Made by a program: the position numbers and the translations under genes. 36,376 bases of DNA, taken from the NCBI GenBank assembly GCA_944321985.1, contig CALUNK010000007.1, positions 1 to 36,376 on the forward strand, in the 5' to 3' direction. Source of the DNA: Candidatus Methanomethylophilaceae archaeon (GTDB taxonomy: Archaea > Thermoplasmatota > Thermoplasmata > Methanomassiliicoccales > Methanomethylophilaceae). Every line of letters begins with the position of its first letter. The first letter of the stretch is position 1. The notes beneath the pieces were generated by a model. That model was not told the origin of the DNA. It saw only the letters and a list, made by a program, of their open reading frames with translations, and made no database searches. Positions 8,596-16,977 of this stretch are shown here, one piece after another.

Positions 8596-8952
8596 TCAGG
8601 TCCTCTCGTTGAACGCCTGAATGAGGGGCTTGACAGCATTGATGTTCTTTCCGACTATAATCGTGTAGACTGCCCCTTGCATGTTGACTTCAAGGACTCC
8701 CTGCTTTCCGAAGCATCCAATCTTCTGCTGGGCGGTCCTCATGTTAGTGATCTTGCTGATGGGGAAGTTCGCTGTCTCGTACGACTTCGTCTTCGAACCG
8801 GAATCATACAGTCTTGCGTTGTAGATGAGTCTCTCCTCAGTCAGTGCTATCCAACCGTATTTGCGGCTGAACAGGCCGTACCTGAGTTCCTGGAATTTGA
8901 CGATATTGTCTCCAGCTTTGATCTGGCTAAGTAGTTCTTGCGGATATGCCAT
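8596..8952 (-). CDS. PH-domain-like protein, first gene of the six-gene operon
   Basis: Small protein of 118 residues from the ATG at 8952; an in-frame upstream ATG at 9036 would extend across the promoter and operator-like repeats and is rejected. Sequence features typical of bacterial-type PH folds: an N-terminal helix, then strands with GLFSRKYGWIALTEERLIY, followed by ISKITNMR and a long C-terminal helix (AVKPLIQAFNER). Such domains often bind membranes or proteins. The A/T-rich TATA-like sequence lies about 20-30 bases upstream, suggesting a leaderless transcript. Fifteen bases separate it from the YidD-like gene. Confidence 0.72.
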   Translation of the reverse strand: MAYPQELLSQIKAGDNIVKFQELRYGLFSRKYGWIALTEERLIYNARLYDSGSKTKSYETANFPISKITNMRTAQQKIGCFGKQGVLEVNMQGAVYTIIVGKNINAVKPLIQAFNERT

Positions 8953-8965
8953 GATGTAAAAATAA

Positions 8966-9033
8966 TAGACTTTATATTTATAATGTCGTATGACATTTGT
9001 AAGATGTTCATACAAATGCCATTCTGATATATC
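8966..9033. promoter_or_regulatory. Divergent promoters with operator-like inverted repeats
   Basis: Between the PH-like gene (minus) and the RHH gene (plus). A TATA-like TTATAAATATAAA is read on the minus strand at about 8971-8983 and GATATATC on the plus strand at 9025-9032. Between them are two overlapping inverted repeats: ATGTC/GACAT (8983-8987 and 8992-8996) and CATTTGTA/TACAAATG (8994-9001 and 9011-9018, nine-base spacer). Position between two TATA boxes fits an operator controlling both transcripts. Confidence 0.6.
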
Positions 9034-9056
9034 CATGAAACAATTCTCCTAGTGTC

Positions 9057-9269
9057 ATGGGATCTCCAGGGCAGAACTCCGTCCAGATTACGTTCAAGGT
9101 CAATCGGGTGTTGAGAGATAAGATCGAGAAGGAGCGGGAGCTCAACGGGGGCACCCTATCCGAATTTCTCAACGATGCGGTAAAATTCTACATAGACTAC
9201 CTCGAAAGGAAGCGCTACGACGAGATGCAATACCAGCAGAGCATGAGGGAGTCCGATCGTAGGAATTGA
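9057..9269 (+). CDS. Ribbon-helix-helix (CopG/Arc-type) DNA-binding protein
   Basis: Seventy-residue protein with the RHH layout: a short strand NSVQITFKVNRVL, helix LRDKIEKERELNG, the turn GGTLSEFL and a second helix FLNDAVKFYIDYLERKR, then a charged tail. RHH proteins act as dimers that insert a beta ribbon in the DNA major groove and commonly repress their own promoter. It is divergent from the six-gene operon, with inverted repeats between the two promoters, so it is probably the local regulator (inference). There is no toxin-like partner next to it. Confidence 0.75.
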   Translation: MGSPGQNSVQITFKVNRVLRDKIEKERELNGGTLSEFLNDAVKFYIDYLERKRYDEMQYQQSMRESDRRN

Positions 9270-9308
9270 CGGATGTCGGCGATTCGCAACACATCCTGGA
9301 GCCAGTAA

Positions 9309-9320
9309 GGATTATACGTC
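9309..9320 (+). promoter_or_regulatory. TATA-like promoter of the carS operon
   Basis: GATTATACG at 9311-9319 lies about 30 bases before the carS ATG at 9348, the distance expected for an archaeal promoter giving a leader of about ten bases. Confidence 0.4.
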
Positions 9321-9347
9321 CAGTTTGCATCAGAGGATGCGATAGAT

Positions 9348-9920
9348 ATGGACGCCATCGGGGTCATTCTGATAATGTTCAACGGTCTCTGGCTCTTTCT
9401 GCCTGCGATGGTCCCGAATTCGGCGGCCGTCGTCTTCGGCGGAAAGACGAAGATCGATTTCGGGAAGTCGTGGAGGGGCAGACGCATCTTCGGGGACGGG
9501 AAGTCGTGGAGAGGATTCTTCGGAGGCGCCCTGTCCGGAGTCGCGATAGGGCTCATCCTCATAGCGATATCCTCGATCTGGGACCCGGAGAACTTCTGGG
9601 GATACGGGCCGTTCTGGGGTAACGTCGGAGTGCTGTTCTGCCTGGCGTTCGGTGCGGTCCTCGGTGACCTTTGCGGGGCGTTCATCAAGAGGCGCCTCGG
9701 CATGGAGAGGGGGCAGAAGGCTCCCGTTCTGGACCAATACGACTTCGTCATAGGTGCGTTCCTAGTCACCGCCCTGTTCTACCCCGACTGGGTGTACGCC
9801 AACTACATCGAGGGCTGGCATATCGCGGCCCTGATCTTCATCATAGTGATAATGTTCGCCATCCACAGGATCGTGAACATCATCGGATACAGGATGGGGC
9901 TCAAGAAGGAGCCCTGGTGA
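9348..9920 (+). CDS. carS: CDP-archaeol synthase
   Basis: Integral membrane enzyme of 190 residues that transfers CMP from CTP to 2,3-bis-O-geranylgeranylglycerol phosphate, the activation step before polar head-group addition to archaeal lipids. Seen: the family signature around KTKIDFGKSW and RRIFGDGKSWRGFFGG (residues about 33-58), RRLGMERGQKAPVLDQYDFVIGAF (about 108-131), and five hydrophobic segments. Length matches archaeal CarS. It is followed by pyrE four bases later and probably heads a four-gene operon. With the prenyl synthase and reductase at 2648-4709 it covers three steps of lipid synthesis in one window. Confidence 0.93.
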   Translation: MDAIGVILIMFNGLWLFLPAMVPNSAAVVFGGKTKIDFGKSWRGRRIFGDGKSWRGFFGGALSGVAIGLILIAISSIWDPENFWGYGPFWGNVGVLFCLAFGAVLGDLCGAFIKRRLGMERGQKAPVLDQYDFVIGAFLVTALFYPDWVYANYIEGWHIAALIFIIVIMFAIHRIVNIIGYRMGLKKEPW

Positions 9921-9924
9921 TTCC

Positions 9925-10452
9925 ATGAGCGAACTGTCAGAAGCGTTGAAATCATGCGGAGCGCTGCAGTTCGGCGAGTTCACACTCGCCTCCGGCGCCA
10001 AGAGCGACTACTACATCGACATCAAGAAGGCCAGCACCAATCCCGAGGTCCTTCGTCTCATCGCCAGGCTCATGGCCGAGAAGATGAGGGCGGAGGGGAT
10101 CGAGGCAGACAGGATCGCCGGCGTCGTCCTGGGGTCCGTCCCCCTCGCTACGGCTCTGGCCCTGGAGACGGGCATCCCCTACGTCATGATCCGCAAGGAG
10201 AAGAAGGACCATGGTACGGGGAAGCTGATCGAGGGCGATCTGAACCCCGGAGACAGGGTCCTCGTGGTGGAGGATGTGATCACAACCGCGGGATCCAGCA
10301 TCAAGGCCATAGGGACACTCCGCGAGGCTGGTGCTGAGGTGAGGTACGTCATCTCGGTCATCGACCGCGAAGGCGGAGGCGCCGAGAACCTGACGGAGGC
10401 CGGAGTGGACTTCCGTCCGCTGGTTAAGGCCTCGGAACTGGTGAAGAGATGA
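9925..10452 (+). CDS. pyrE: Orotate phosphoribosyltransferase
   Basis: Type I phosphoribosyltransferase of 175 residues converting orotate and PRPP to OMP in pyrimidine synthesis. Seen: GEFTLASGAKSDYYIDIKKA near residues 13-32, the lysine-rich loop MIRKEKKDHGTGKLIEG (about 90-106) and the PRPP-binding motif VLVVEDVITTAGSS (about 109-122). Length is standard for archaeal PyrE. The TGA stop overlaps the next start as ATGA, so pyrE and the glycosylase gene are translationally coupled. Confidence 0.95.
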   Translation: MSELSEALKSCGALQFGEFTLASGAKSDYYIDIKKASTNPEVLRLIARLMAEKMRAEGIEADRIAGVVLGSVPLATALALETGIPYVMIRKEKKDHGTGKLIEGDLNPGDRVLVVEDVITTAGSSIKAIGTLREAGAEVRYVISVIDREGGGAENLTEAGVDFRPLVKASELVKR

Positions 10453-10979
10453 GGCCGGCTCCCGACTGCACCCTGTGCGGCCTGCACAGGGGGCGCACCA
10501 CCATAGTCATGCCCGACGGGAACCCATCGAACGGGATCGTTTTCGTCGGGGAGGGGCCGGGCGAGTTCGAGGACCTGGAGGGCCGTCCGTTCGTTGGACG
10601 CTCAGGGAAGATCCTCGACGGGATGATGAAGGATGCCGGGTTCGACAGGACAAAGGTCATGATCACCAACACGGTGAAGTGCAGGCCCCCGAACAACAGG
10701 GACCCCATGCCGGAGGAGATGGCGGCATGCCGCCCATTCCTGGAGTCCGAGCTCTACGATGCCAGGCTCATCATCGGTCTGGGGAAGTCCGCCTGTCGCG
10801 ACCTGATGGGTTACGACGGCCCGATGTCCGAGGTCGTCAACATCCCCATGACCATCAGGATCAGGGACAGGGAGATCGTGTTCATACCCACGTACCATCC
10901 GGCGGCGACGATATACAACAAGGATTCGCGTGCCGCGCTCCAGGAGACCATGCGCGTAGTCGCGGAGTGGCTCAAATGA
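10449..10979 (+). CDS. Family 4 uracil-DNA glycosylase (iron-sulfur type)
   Basis: DNA-repair enzyme of 176 residues that removes uracil arising from cytosine deamination. Seen: the four cysteines expected to hold a [4Fe-4S] cluster (Cys7, Cys10, Cys78, Cys94), the motif GEGPGEFEDLEGRPFVGRSG (residues 34-53; the family usually has GEAPG, here GEGPG), and the C-terminal YHPAA motif with the catalytic-site histidine. It overlaps pyrE and the following HAD gene by ATGA. A pairing with pyrimidine synthesis is seen but need not be functional. Confidence 0.92.
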   Translation: MRPAPDCTLCGLHRGRTTIVMPDGNPSNGIVFVGEGPGEFEDLEGRPFVGRSGKILDGMMKDAGFDRTKVMITNTVKCRPPNNRDPMPEEMAACRPFLESELYDARLIIGLGKSACRDLMGYDGPMSEVVNIPMTIRIRDREIVFIPTYHPAATIYNKDSRAALQETMRVVAEWLK

Positions 10980-11881
10980 GGTTCGGCGGCTTCATGATAG
11001 ACATGGACGGCACCGTCTACAAGGGCGGTGTTTCGATCCCGGGGGCGAAGGACTTCGTTTCGTTTCTGAAGCGGAGGGGGATCCCGTTCGTGTTCCTCAC
11101 GAACAACTCGTCCCACGGCAGGTCGTTCTATCTGCAGAAGCTAACGCGCCTCGGCTTCGATGTTGGCATGGACAACATCCTGACATCGACCATAGCGACG
11201 ATAAGGTTCCTGACGACCCAGCGCCAGGGGATGACCGTCTACCCCGTGGCCGTTCCGGATGTCGTGGAGGAGATGCGCGCAGCGGGGGTCCCGCTCGTGG
11301 AGGAGGATCCGGACATAGTCGTCCTCACCTTCGACACCTCGATAACCTACGAGAAGATCAACAAGGCATTCCATTTTCTGAACTCCGGCTCGGAGCTCAT
11401 AGCAACCCATCCCGACGACGTCTGTCCCACGGAGGACTCCTACGACATCGACATCGGACCGTTCATAAGGATGTTCGAACAGATGTGCCAGACGACCGCG
11501 ACTGTCATCGGGAAGCCCAACAGGCTGATGCTCGAGATGGCGGCGGGCGAGCTGGGGGTGGCCCCGGAAGATACGGTCATGGTCGGAGACAGGCTGACAA
11601 CCGATATCGAGATGGCAGTCCGTGCCGGAACCCAGTCCATTCTGGTCCTGTCCGGTGAAACGGACATGGAGATGCTCTCGAGATGGGGCAAGGCCCCCAC
11701 CAAAGTGGTGGACTCGGTCGCCGACATACCGGGGCTGATCGGGAACCGATCCCGACTACCCGTCCGAGCGGAAACCGAATGTGCCAGCGTCCGTAAAACC
11801 GATTCCAGGCGATCGCCGCGGGCGCTCGTGGCGGCGCGGAAAGCCTTCCGAAGAACGTCTGGCGGCTTCCCTTCTTTTTAA
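10976..11881 (+). CDS. HAD-superfamily (NagD/pNPPase-type) phosphatase with unusual basic C-terminal tail
   Basis: Subclass IIA HAD hydrolase of 301 residues. Seen: DMDGTVYKG with nucleophile Asp9 and acid Asp11, TNNSS near residue 42, GKPNRLML with the catalytic lysine near 178, and MVGDRLTTDIEMA near 200. Such enzymes dephosphorylate sugar or other small phosphates; the substrate here is unknown. The family normally ends near 'ADIPGLI' (residue 255). About 46 more residues, rich in Arg and Ser and unlike any known domain, run to a stop in the T-rich sequence just before smc. A frameshift near 11740 would give an immediate TGA, so an indel or a decayed stop is possible. Confidence 0.85.
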   Translation: MRFGGFMIDMDGTVYKGGVSIPGAKDFVSFLKRRGIPFVFLTNNSSHGRSFYLQKLTRLGFDVGMDNILTSTIATIRFLTTQRQGMTVYPVAVPDVVEEMRAAGVPLVEEDPDIVVLTFDTSITYEKINKAFHFLNSGSELIATHPDDVCPTEDSYDIDIGPFIRMFEQMCQTTATVIGKPNRLMLEMAAGELGVAPEDTVMVGDRLTTDIEMAVRAGTQSILVLSGETDMEMLSRWGKAPTKVVDSVADIPGLIGNRSRLPVRAETECASVRKTDSRRSPRALVAARKAFRRTSGGFPSF

Positions 11882-12001
11882 ATAGGCGCATCCCATACTT
11901 TAAACAGTCGTGCGCGCGCCCGAGGAGTGAAGGGACCTCGGTCAGCGACCGGACATGCACGGCGATGGGATGCAGGGGCGCGTGCCCCAGAGGTGTAACG
12001 T
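11873..12001 (+). promoter_or_regulatory. smc promoter and structured 5' leader
   Basis: A TATA-like TTTTTAAATAGG at 11875-11886 predicts a start near 11905-11910 and a leader of about 90 bases before the TTG start of smc. The leader can fold: GCGCGCGCCC (11912-11921) pairs with GGGCGCGTGC (11976-11985) as ten pairs including one G-U, enclosing hairpins GAGG/CCTC (11922-11939) and CGGTC/GACCG (11939-11951). An alternative hairpin GGGGC/GCCCC lies at 11975-11988. A GAGGTG ribosome site (11990-11995) precedes the start. Confidence 0.5.
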
Positions 12002-15000
12002 TTGCATTTGAAAGCGGTCGAGATGGAGAACTTCAAGTCCTTCGGTGGCAAACTCGTGGTACCGTTGATGGAGGGCTACACAGCAATCACGGGGCCGAAC
12101 GGCTCCGGAAAGTCGAACATATCTGATGCCATCCTCTTCGTCTTGGGGCCGAAGAGCTCCAAGGCGGTCCGCGCAGGGAAGCTCACCGACCTCATATTCG
12201 ATGGCGGGAAGTCCAAGGGCAAGGCATCGTTCACGAAGGTCTCCCTGGTTTTCGACAACACCGACCGTCTCATGCCGTGGGACGACGACACCGTCAAGCT
12301 GACCCGTTACGTCAAGCTCTCCGACAACGGCACCGATTACAGTTCGTACTTCTACGTCAACGAACGCAAGTCTACCATGACCGAGTTCGACAGCCTGCTG
12401 ACCAAGGCAAGGATCAGCGCCGACGGATACAACCTTGTCCAGCAGGGAGACGTCACCCGCATAGTGCAGATGGGCGCCATCGAGAGGAGGCGCATCATAG
12501 ACGCCATCTCGGGCATAGCCAGTTTCGATGCGGACATCGAGAAGGCAAGGGAAGAGAGGTCTGAGGCAGAGACCAACCTCGACAGGGTCGGCATCGTCGT
12601 GGAGGAGCTCAACCACCAGGTGGACCGCCTCGCCAGGGACCGCGAGGACGCCAGGGCGTATCTCGACGCGCAATCCGCACTCGAGATGGCCAAGGCGCAG
12701 TACTCCCACAGGAAGCTTCAGATGGAGCAGGCCAAGCAGCAGGGCGTGGTCAACCAGATAGGCAAGCTGGAGGGGCGCATAGACTCAGACAGGGCGGAGA
12801 AGGCCGACCTGGAACTGCAGCGCTCCGAGAAAGAGAGGCTGATCTCCGAGAAGGAGGACGAGATCGCCTCGAAGGTCGGACCCGAGTACAAGGCCCTGAA
12901 GGCCCGCATCGAGCAGGCAAAGATCGATCTGGCAACCAAGAAGGACCGTCGTGAGGCCGCGGAGGCCGACCTGGAGGAGCAGCAGGGATTCAAGACGAGC
13001 TTCGAGGACTCTATCGCCAGGAACAACACGGAGGTCGTGATGCTGAGGCAGAATCGCGAGGACCTCGTGACGAAGCTAGCCGAGGCCGAGTCCCGTATGG
13101 AGGCTGCCCAGAATGAGGAGGCCGGGATATCCGCTGCCATAGCGGACACCGGCGGCGAGCAGAAGGAACTCCAGAAGGAGCTGGAGATGGTCGAGACCGA
13201 TTTCGACGCCTGCTCCGCGGAGCTCAGGTCCGTCCAGGGCAGACTCGCCAAGGCGGAGGCCGCTTCCGAGGAGGCCCACACAGCCTTCGCCAATCTGGAT
13301 GAGAGGATCCAGAACATTGATTTCGAGATCAAGGACGCCAAATGGAGCCTGGAGCAAACCAAGGCCGAGGCGGGCCCCAGCACCGAGGACTTCGGGAACA
13401 GGATCCTGGATGCGAAACGCAGGGAATCCGAGCTGGAGAAGCAGGAGGTGGAGCTCAACTCGGCATACCGCAGAATCGATGCGGAGTACAACTCGCTCCA
13501 GGCCGAGAAGAAGGTGTCCGAGAGGATGAACCGCGGCAGCGCCGCAGTGGAGGCGATACTGTCCCTGAGGAACCGCGGCGAGATGAAGGGCATCCACGGC
13601 ACCATACAGGAGCTCGCGACCGTGGACAAGGGCTTCGAGACCGCCCTGTCGGTGGCCGCCGGTGGCAAGATGCAGGCGGTGGTCGTGGACAACGACCAGG
13701 TCGCCGCTGATGCGATCAACTACCTCAAGAAGGAGAAGCTCGGACGTGTTACGTTCCTCCCCCTGACGAAGATGATGGGCGGAAAACCGAGGGCGAAGGC
13801 GATCATGAGCGTCAAGGATTCCGAGGGATACGCCATCGACCTCATAGATTTCGACCAGAAGTACTACAACGCGTTCTGGTACGTGCTGGGCGACACGCTG
13901 GTCGTCAGGGACATGGACACAGCCCGCCGCATCATGGGCGGGATAAGGATCGTGACGATGGGCGGGGAGCTCATAGAGGCTTCCGGGGCGATGGTCGGAG
14001 GCAACCTCAGTCAGCAGAACATGCTGAAGTTCGGCGCCGCATCCGAGGACAAGCTCGCCGAGGTCGGAGAGAAGCTCAGGAAGGCCGGGGACGCCCTGGA
14101 GGACGTCCGCCGGAGGCTCCGCCAGGTCCGCGACGAGATCCGCGCCATCGACGACGAGATGAGGAAAGCCTCCTCGTCGGGCATGGCCCAGAGGGAGCAG
14201 ATGGCCCAGCTGAAGGGAAGGGTCGCGGAGCTGGAGAAGACCAGGTCGTCGGCTTCGGCGGAGATGAAGGCTGCCAGGCAGAGGGTGTCCGACGCCGATG
14301 CAGAGCTGGAGTCCGCGCGCTCAGCGTTCGGGGACGTCTCGGAGAGGCTGTCGGAACTCACCGACTCCAGGTCGAAGATAAAGGCCCGCATGGCCGAGAT
14401 CGCCCCTGCGGACCTGCAGAACAAGATACAGGCAGTCAGGGACAGGATGTACAAGCTCAGGGAGGCCATCTCCGACTACAAACTGCAGATCGGGGGCATA
14501 GACACCGAGGTCGCAGGGTACGGGAAGCAGAACGAGTCCCTGCAGATCCAGCTCGACTCGGTGAACCGTGCCATAGAGGACGATTCCCGCATCATAGAGG
14601 AGAACACGGCGCTCATAGAGAGGGCGAGGATCGATCTGGACGCGCTCCGTGCAATAGAGTCGGACATGGAGGGCGGCATAGAGGGCCTCCGCAACCAGAA
14701 GGATGCCCTGGTGGCGGACAAGTACCGCCTGGACTCCGAGATCAGGGAAAGGTCCAAGGACATCGAGAACTCCGCCGCGGCGCTGGAGTCGTTCCGCGCC
14801 CAGGAGATCCAGTTGGAGCAGTCCGTCGAGGCACTCAGGGTGGAGGTCGACGCCATAACGATCGAGGTCGCCATGCCGATCCCCTCCGAGGAGGAGATCA
14901 GGCGCACGATAAGGGCTCAGGAGTCGGTGATGGCGAAGCTCGGCAACGTCAACCTTCGCGCCATCCAGGAGTACGACGAGAAGAAGGCGCGTCTGGACGG

Positions 15001-15586
15001 GCTCAACGCCGAGGTGGACAGCCTCAACCGTCACATCAGGGAGCTCACGGACCTGATGGCGAACCTCACGTCCAAGAAGAAGGGGCTGTTCATGCAGTCC
15101 TACAACGCCGTCAACGAGAACTTCAAGACAATCTACGCCCAGCTCTCCGGAGGGGGAGAGGCGTTTATGGGCCTCGAGGACGAGGACGACCCGTTCTCCG
15201 GAGGTCTGATGATAAACGCGAAGCCCAGGAACGGCAAGCTGCTCAAACTGGAGGCACTCTCCGGCGGGGAGAAGTCCCTCACGGCCCTGTCATTCATATT
15301 CGCGATCCAGGAGCATCAGCCGTCGCCGTTCTACGTGCTCGACGAGGTGGACATGTTCCTGGACTCCATAAACGCGGAGATGGTGGCCCGCAGGGTCAAG
15401 GAGAGCTCCGCGAGGGCGCAGTTCATACAGGTCTCCCTGAGGAAGGTCACGCTGGCGATGGCGGACCACCTCATCGGGGTCACAAGGCCGCCCAGCGGCA
15501 TAAGCAAGGTCATAATGCAACCAGATCTGGCAGAGGTCTCCCGCTACGAGGAGGAGGCCCTGAAGAAGCAGAAAGAGGTGCAGTAA
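12002..15586 (+). CDS. smc: Chromosome segregation protein SMC
   Basis: ATPase of 1194 residues that compacts and segregates chromosomes as a dimer with ScpA and ScpB. Seen: N-terminal Walker A GPNGSGKSN near residues 32-40, long coiled coils with heptad-like Glu/Lys/Arg/Leu pattern (about 165-500 and 680-1030), a hinge between (about 515-660, with MKGIHGTIQELATVDKGFE), and the C-terminal ABC signature LSGGEKSLTALS with Walker B FYVLDEVDMFLD. Length is typical. The start is a TTG preceded by GAGGTG; no ATG fits the conserved N-terminus. Gaps to scpA (1 base) and scpB show a three-gene operon. Confidence 0.97.
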   Translation: MHLKAVEMENFKSFGGKLVVPLMEGYTAITGPNGSGKSNISDAILFVLGPKSSKAVRAGKLTDLIFDGGKSKGKASFTKVSLVFDNTDRLMPWDDDTVKLTRYVKLSDNGTDYSSYFYVNERKSTMTEFDSLLTKARISADGYNLVQQGDVTRIVQMGAIERRRIIDAISGIASFDADIEKAREERSEAETNLDRVGIVVEELNHQVDRLARDREDARAYLDAQSALEMAKAQYSHRKLQMEQAKQQGVVNQIGKLEGRIDSDRAEKADLELQRSEKERLISEKEDEIASKVGPEYKALKARIEQAKIDLATKKDRREAAEADLEEQQGFKTSFEDSIARNNTEVVMLRQNREDLVTKLAEAESRMEAAQNEEAGISAAIADTGGEQKELQKELEMVETDFDACSAELRSVQGRLAKAEAASEEAHTAFANLDERIQNIDFEIKDAKWSLEQTKAEAGPSTEDFGNRILDAKRRESELEKQEVELNSAYRRIDAEYNSLQAEKKVSERMNRGSAAVEAILSLRNRGEMKGIHGTIQELATVDKGFETALSVAAGGKMQAVVVDNDQVAADAINYLKKEKLGRVTFLPLTKMMGGKPRAKAIMSVKDSEGYAIDLIDFDQKYYNAFWYVLGDTLVVRDMDTARRIMGGIRIVTMGGELIEASGAMVGGNLSQQNMLKFGAASEDKLAEVGEKLRKAGDALEDVRRRLRQVRDEIRAIDDEMRKASSSGMAQREQMAQLKGRVAELEKTRSSASAEMKAARQRVSDADAELESARSAFGDVSERLSELTDSRSKIKARMAEIAPADLQNKIQAVRDRMYKLREAISDYKLQIGGIDTEVAGYGKQNESLQIQLDSVNRAIEDDSRIIEENTALIERARIDLDALRAIESDMEGGIEGLRNQKDALVADKYRLDSEIRERSKDIENSAAALESFRAQEIQLEQSVEALRVEVDAITIEVAMPIPSEEEIRRTIRAQESVMAKLGNVNLRAIQEYDEKKARLDGLNAEVDSLNRHIRELTDLMANLTSKKKGLFMQSYNAVNENFKTIYAQLSGGGEAFMGLEDEDDPFSGGLMINAKPRNGKLLKLEALSGGEKSLTALSFIFAIQEHQPSPFYVLDEVDMFLDSINAEMVARRVKESSARAQFIQVSLRKVTLAMADHLIGVTRPPSGISKVIMQPDLAEVSRYEEEALKKQKEVQ

Positions 15587-15587
15587 G

Positions 15588-16457
15588 ATGGATGGGAATG
15601 CAAGGATAGAGGAGTTGGAGCAGCACCTGCTGTTCCACAAGGCGCTTGCGGACGACGACGAGTCGCTGAGGCGTCTGGGAGGATACATGGACATCCTCTC
15701 GCAGGCGGAATCTGGGGAGAGACTCCAGGATCCGGTGGACGAGTCCATAAGGGCCGTGTTCAGCCTGGTCCTGGAGAACGGGATGGATCCGTGGGAGATC
15801 GACCTCTCGCAGTTCGTCAGGATGTACCAGGCGAAGGTCTCGTCGGACAGTTTCGACATGATCGTCGCGGGCAAGCTCCTGCTGATGGCGTGGAGGATCC
15901 TCAGGATGCAGTCAGAGTCCACCAGGGAGAGGAGCGAACCGCCCGTGGAGGAGTTTGTGGAGGAAGTCGATGACAGCTTCTTCTACGAGGACGAGCCGAT
16001 GTACGTGCCCGAGGTCTCCTTCAGGGAGGCCTACTCCAGGGAGCCTGTCAGGCCCGTGACAATGTACGAGCTCATAGACGCCTTCGAGGACGCCAGGAAG
16101 GAGATCGAGATCCAGAGGGAGAGGGAGCGCATCCGCGCGGAACTCAGGTCGAAGGAGCCGAAGACCTTCCAGAACAAGGCTCACGAGGAGGACGACGAGC
16201 AGAACATCGAAGCCGTGTGGAGGAGGATCGAGAGGCTCGGCACCGGGCAGATCAGCATCCGCGACCTGTACACGGGGAGCATGGACGAGAACCTGACCGT
16301 GTTCATCTCGGTGCTCCACCTCGTGAGGGACGGGCGTCTGGCCGTGTGGCAGGACGACCTGCCGTACGGGGAGATCTACATCGAGATCAAGACCGAGTGG
16401 ACCTCCGGGACCATCGAGGACTCCCCAGAGGGGAGGATCCCCGAGGCGGTGATCTGA
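15588..16457 (+). CDS. scpA: Segregation and condensation protein A (kleisin)
   Basis: Kleisin subunit of 289 residues bridging the SMC heads. Seen: the family segment NGMDPWEIDLSQFVRMYQ near residues 64-81 (usual NPWDIDI), a helical N-terminal domain, an acidic/charged middle with long helix ARKEIEIQRERERIRAE, and a C-terminal winged-helix-like region ending FISVLHLVRDGRLAVWQDD. Starts one base after the smc stop, and scpB follows one base after its own stop. Assignment rests on both motif and context. Confidence 0.93.
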   Translation: MDGNARIEELEQHLLFHKALADDDESLRRLGGYMDILSQAESGERLQDPVDESIRAVFSLVLENGMDPWEIDLSQFVRMYQAKVSSDSFDMIVAGKLLLMAWRILRMQSESTRERSEPPVEEFVEEVDDSFFYEDEPMYVPEVSFREAYSREPVRPVTMYELIDAFEDARKEIEIQRERERIRAELRSKEPKTFQNKAHEEDDEQNIEAVWRRIERLGTGQISIRDLYTGSMDENLTVFISVLHLVRDGRLAVWQDDLPYGEIYIEIKTEWTSGTIEDSPEGRIPEAVI

Positions 16458-16458
16458 G

Positions 16459-16977
16459 TTGGATGCGAAACGCGCGGCGGAGGCCGCGCTGTTCTCAAGC
16501 GCGGAGGGGCTGAGGATCTCGGAGATATCCCAGCGGACGGGCATCGCCGAGGAGGACATACGCACCGCGGTCATGGACCTCCGCAGGGAATACGACGAGC
16601 GCGACTCGGCGATAATGATCTCGAAGGTCGGCAGCGAGTACAGGATGATGCTCCGCACGGAGTACTCGGACTTCACAGGGAAGTTCGCCAAGGCCGAGAT
16701 GCCCGCGGGTGTCATGAGGACCCTTTCAACGATCGCGTACAACCAGCCCGTGCTCCAGTCGGAGCTCCTGAAGACGCGCGGTCCTCGCACCTACGACGAC
16801 GTCCACAGGCTCATCGACATGGGGTTCGTGTCCGGAAAGAAGTCCGGCCAGACCCTGGAGCTCACGACCACGAACAAGTTCTCCGAGTACTTCGGAATCG
16901 GTTCCACCAGGAAGTCGGACATCAGGGCATGGATAGACGCCCAGGCGAAGAACTCCCCCCAGACCCAGGACGAGTGA
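16459..16977 (+). CDS. scpB: Segregation and condensation protein B
   Basis: Tandem winged-helix partner of ScpA, 172 residues, within the usual range for archaeal ScpB. Seen: AAEAALFSSAEGLRISEISQRTGI at the start (first winged helix), LRTEYSDFTGKFAKAEMPAGVMRTLSTIAYNQPVLQSEL in the middle, and the second winged helix with GPRTYDDVHRLIDMGFVSG. The start is TTG at 16459, one base after the scpA stop. It closes the smc operon; a hairpin follows at 16984-17013. Confidence 0.93.
   Translation: MDAKRAAEAALFSSAEGLRISEISQRTGIAEEDIRTAVMDLRREYDERDSAIMISKVGSEYRMMLRTEYSDFTGKFAKAEMPAGVMRTLSTIAYNQPVLQSELLKTRGPRTYDDVHRLIDMGFVSGKKSGQTLELTTTNKFSEYFGIGSTRKSDIRAWIDAQAKNSPQTQDE

Noticed and set aside
8953-9036. 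Upstream in-frame start for the PH-like protein
   Set aside because: The added 28 residues would be encoded by the A/T-rich promoter and operator-like repeats; the ATG at 8952 fits a leaderless start.
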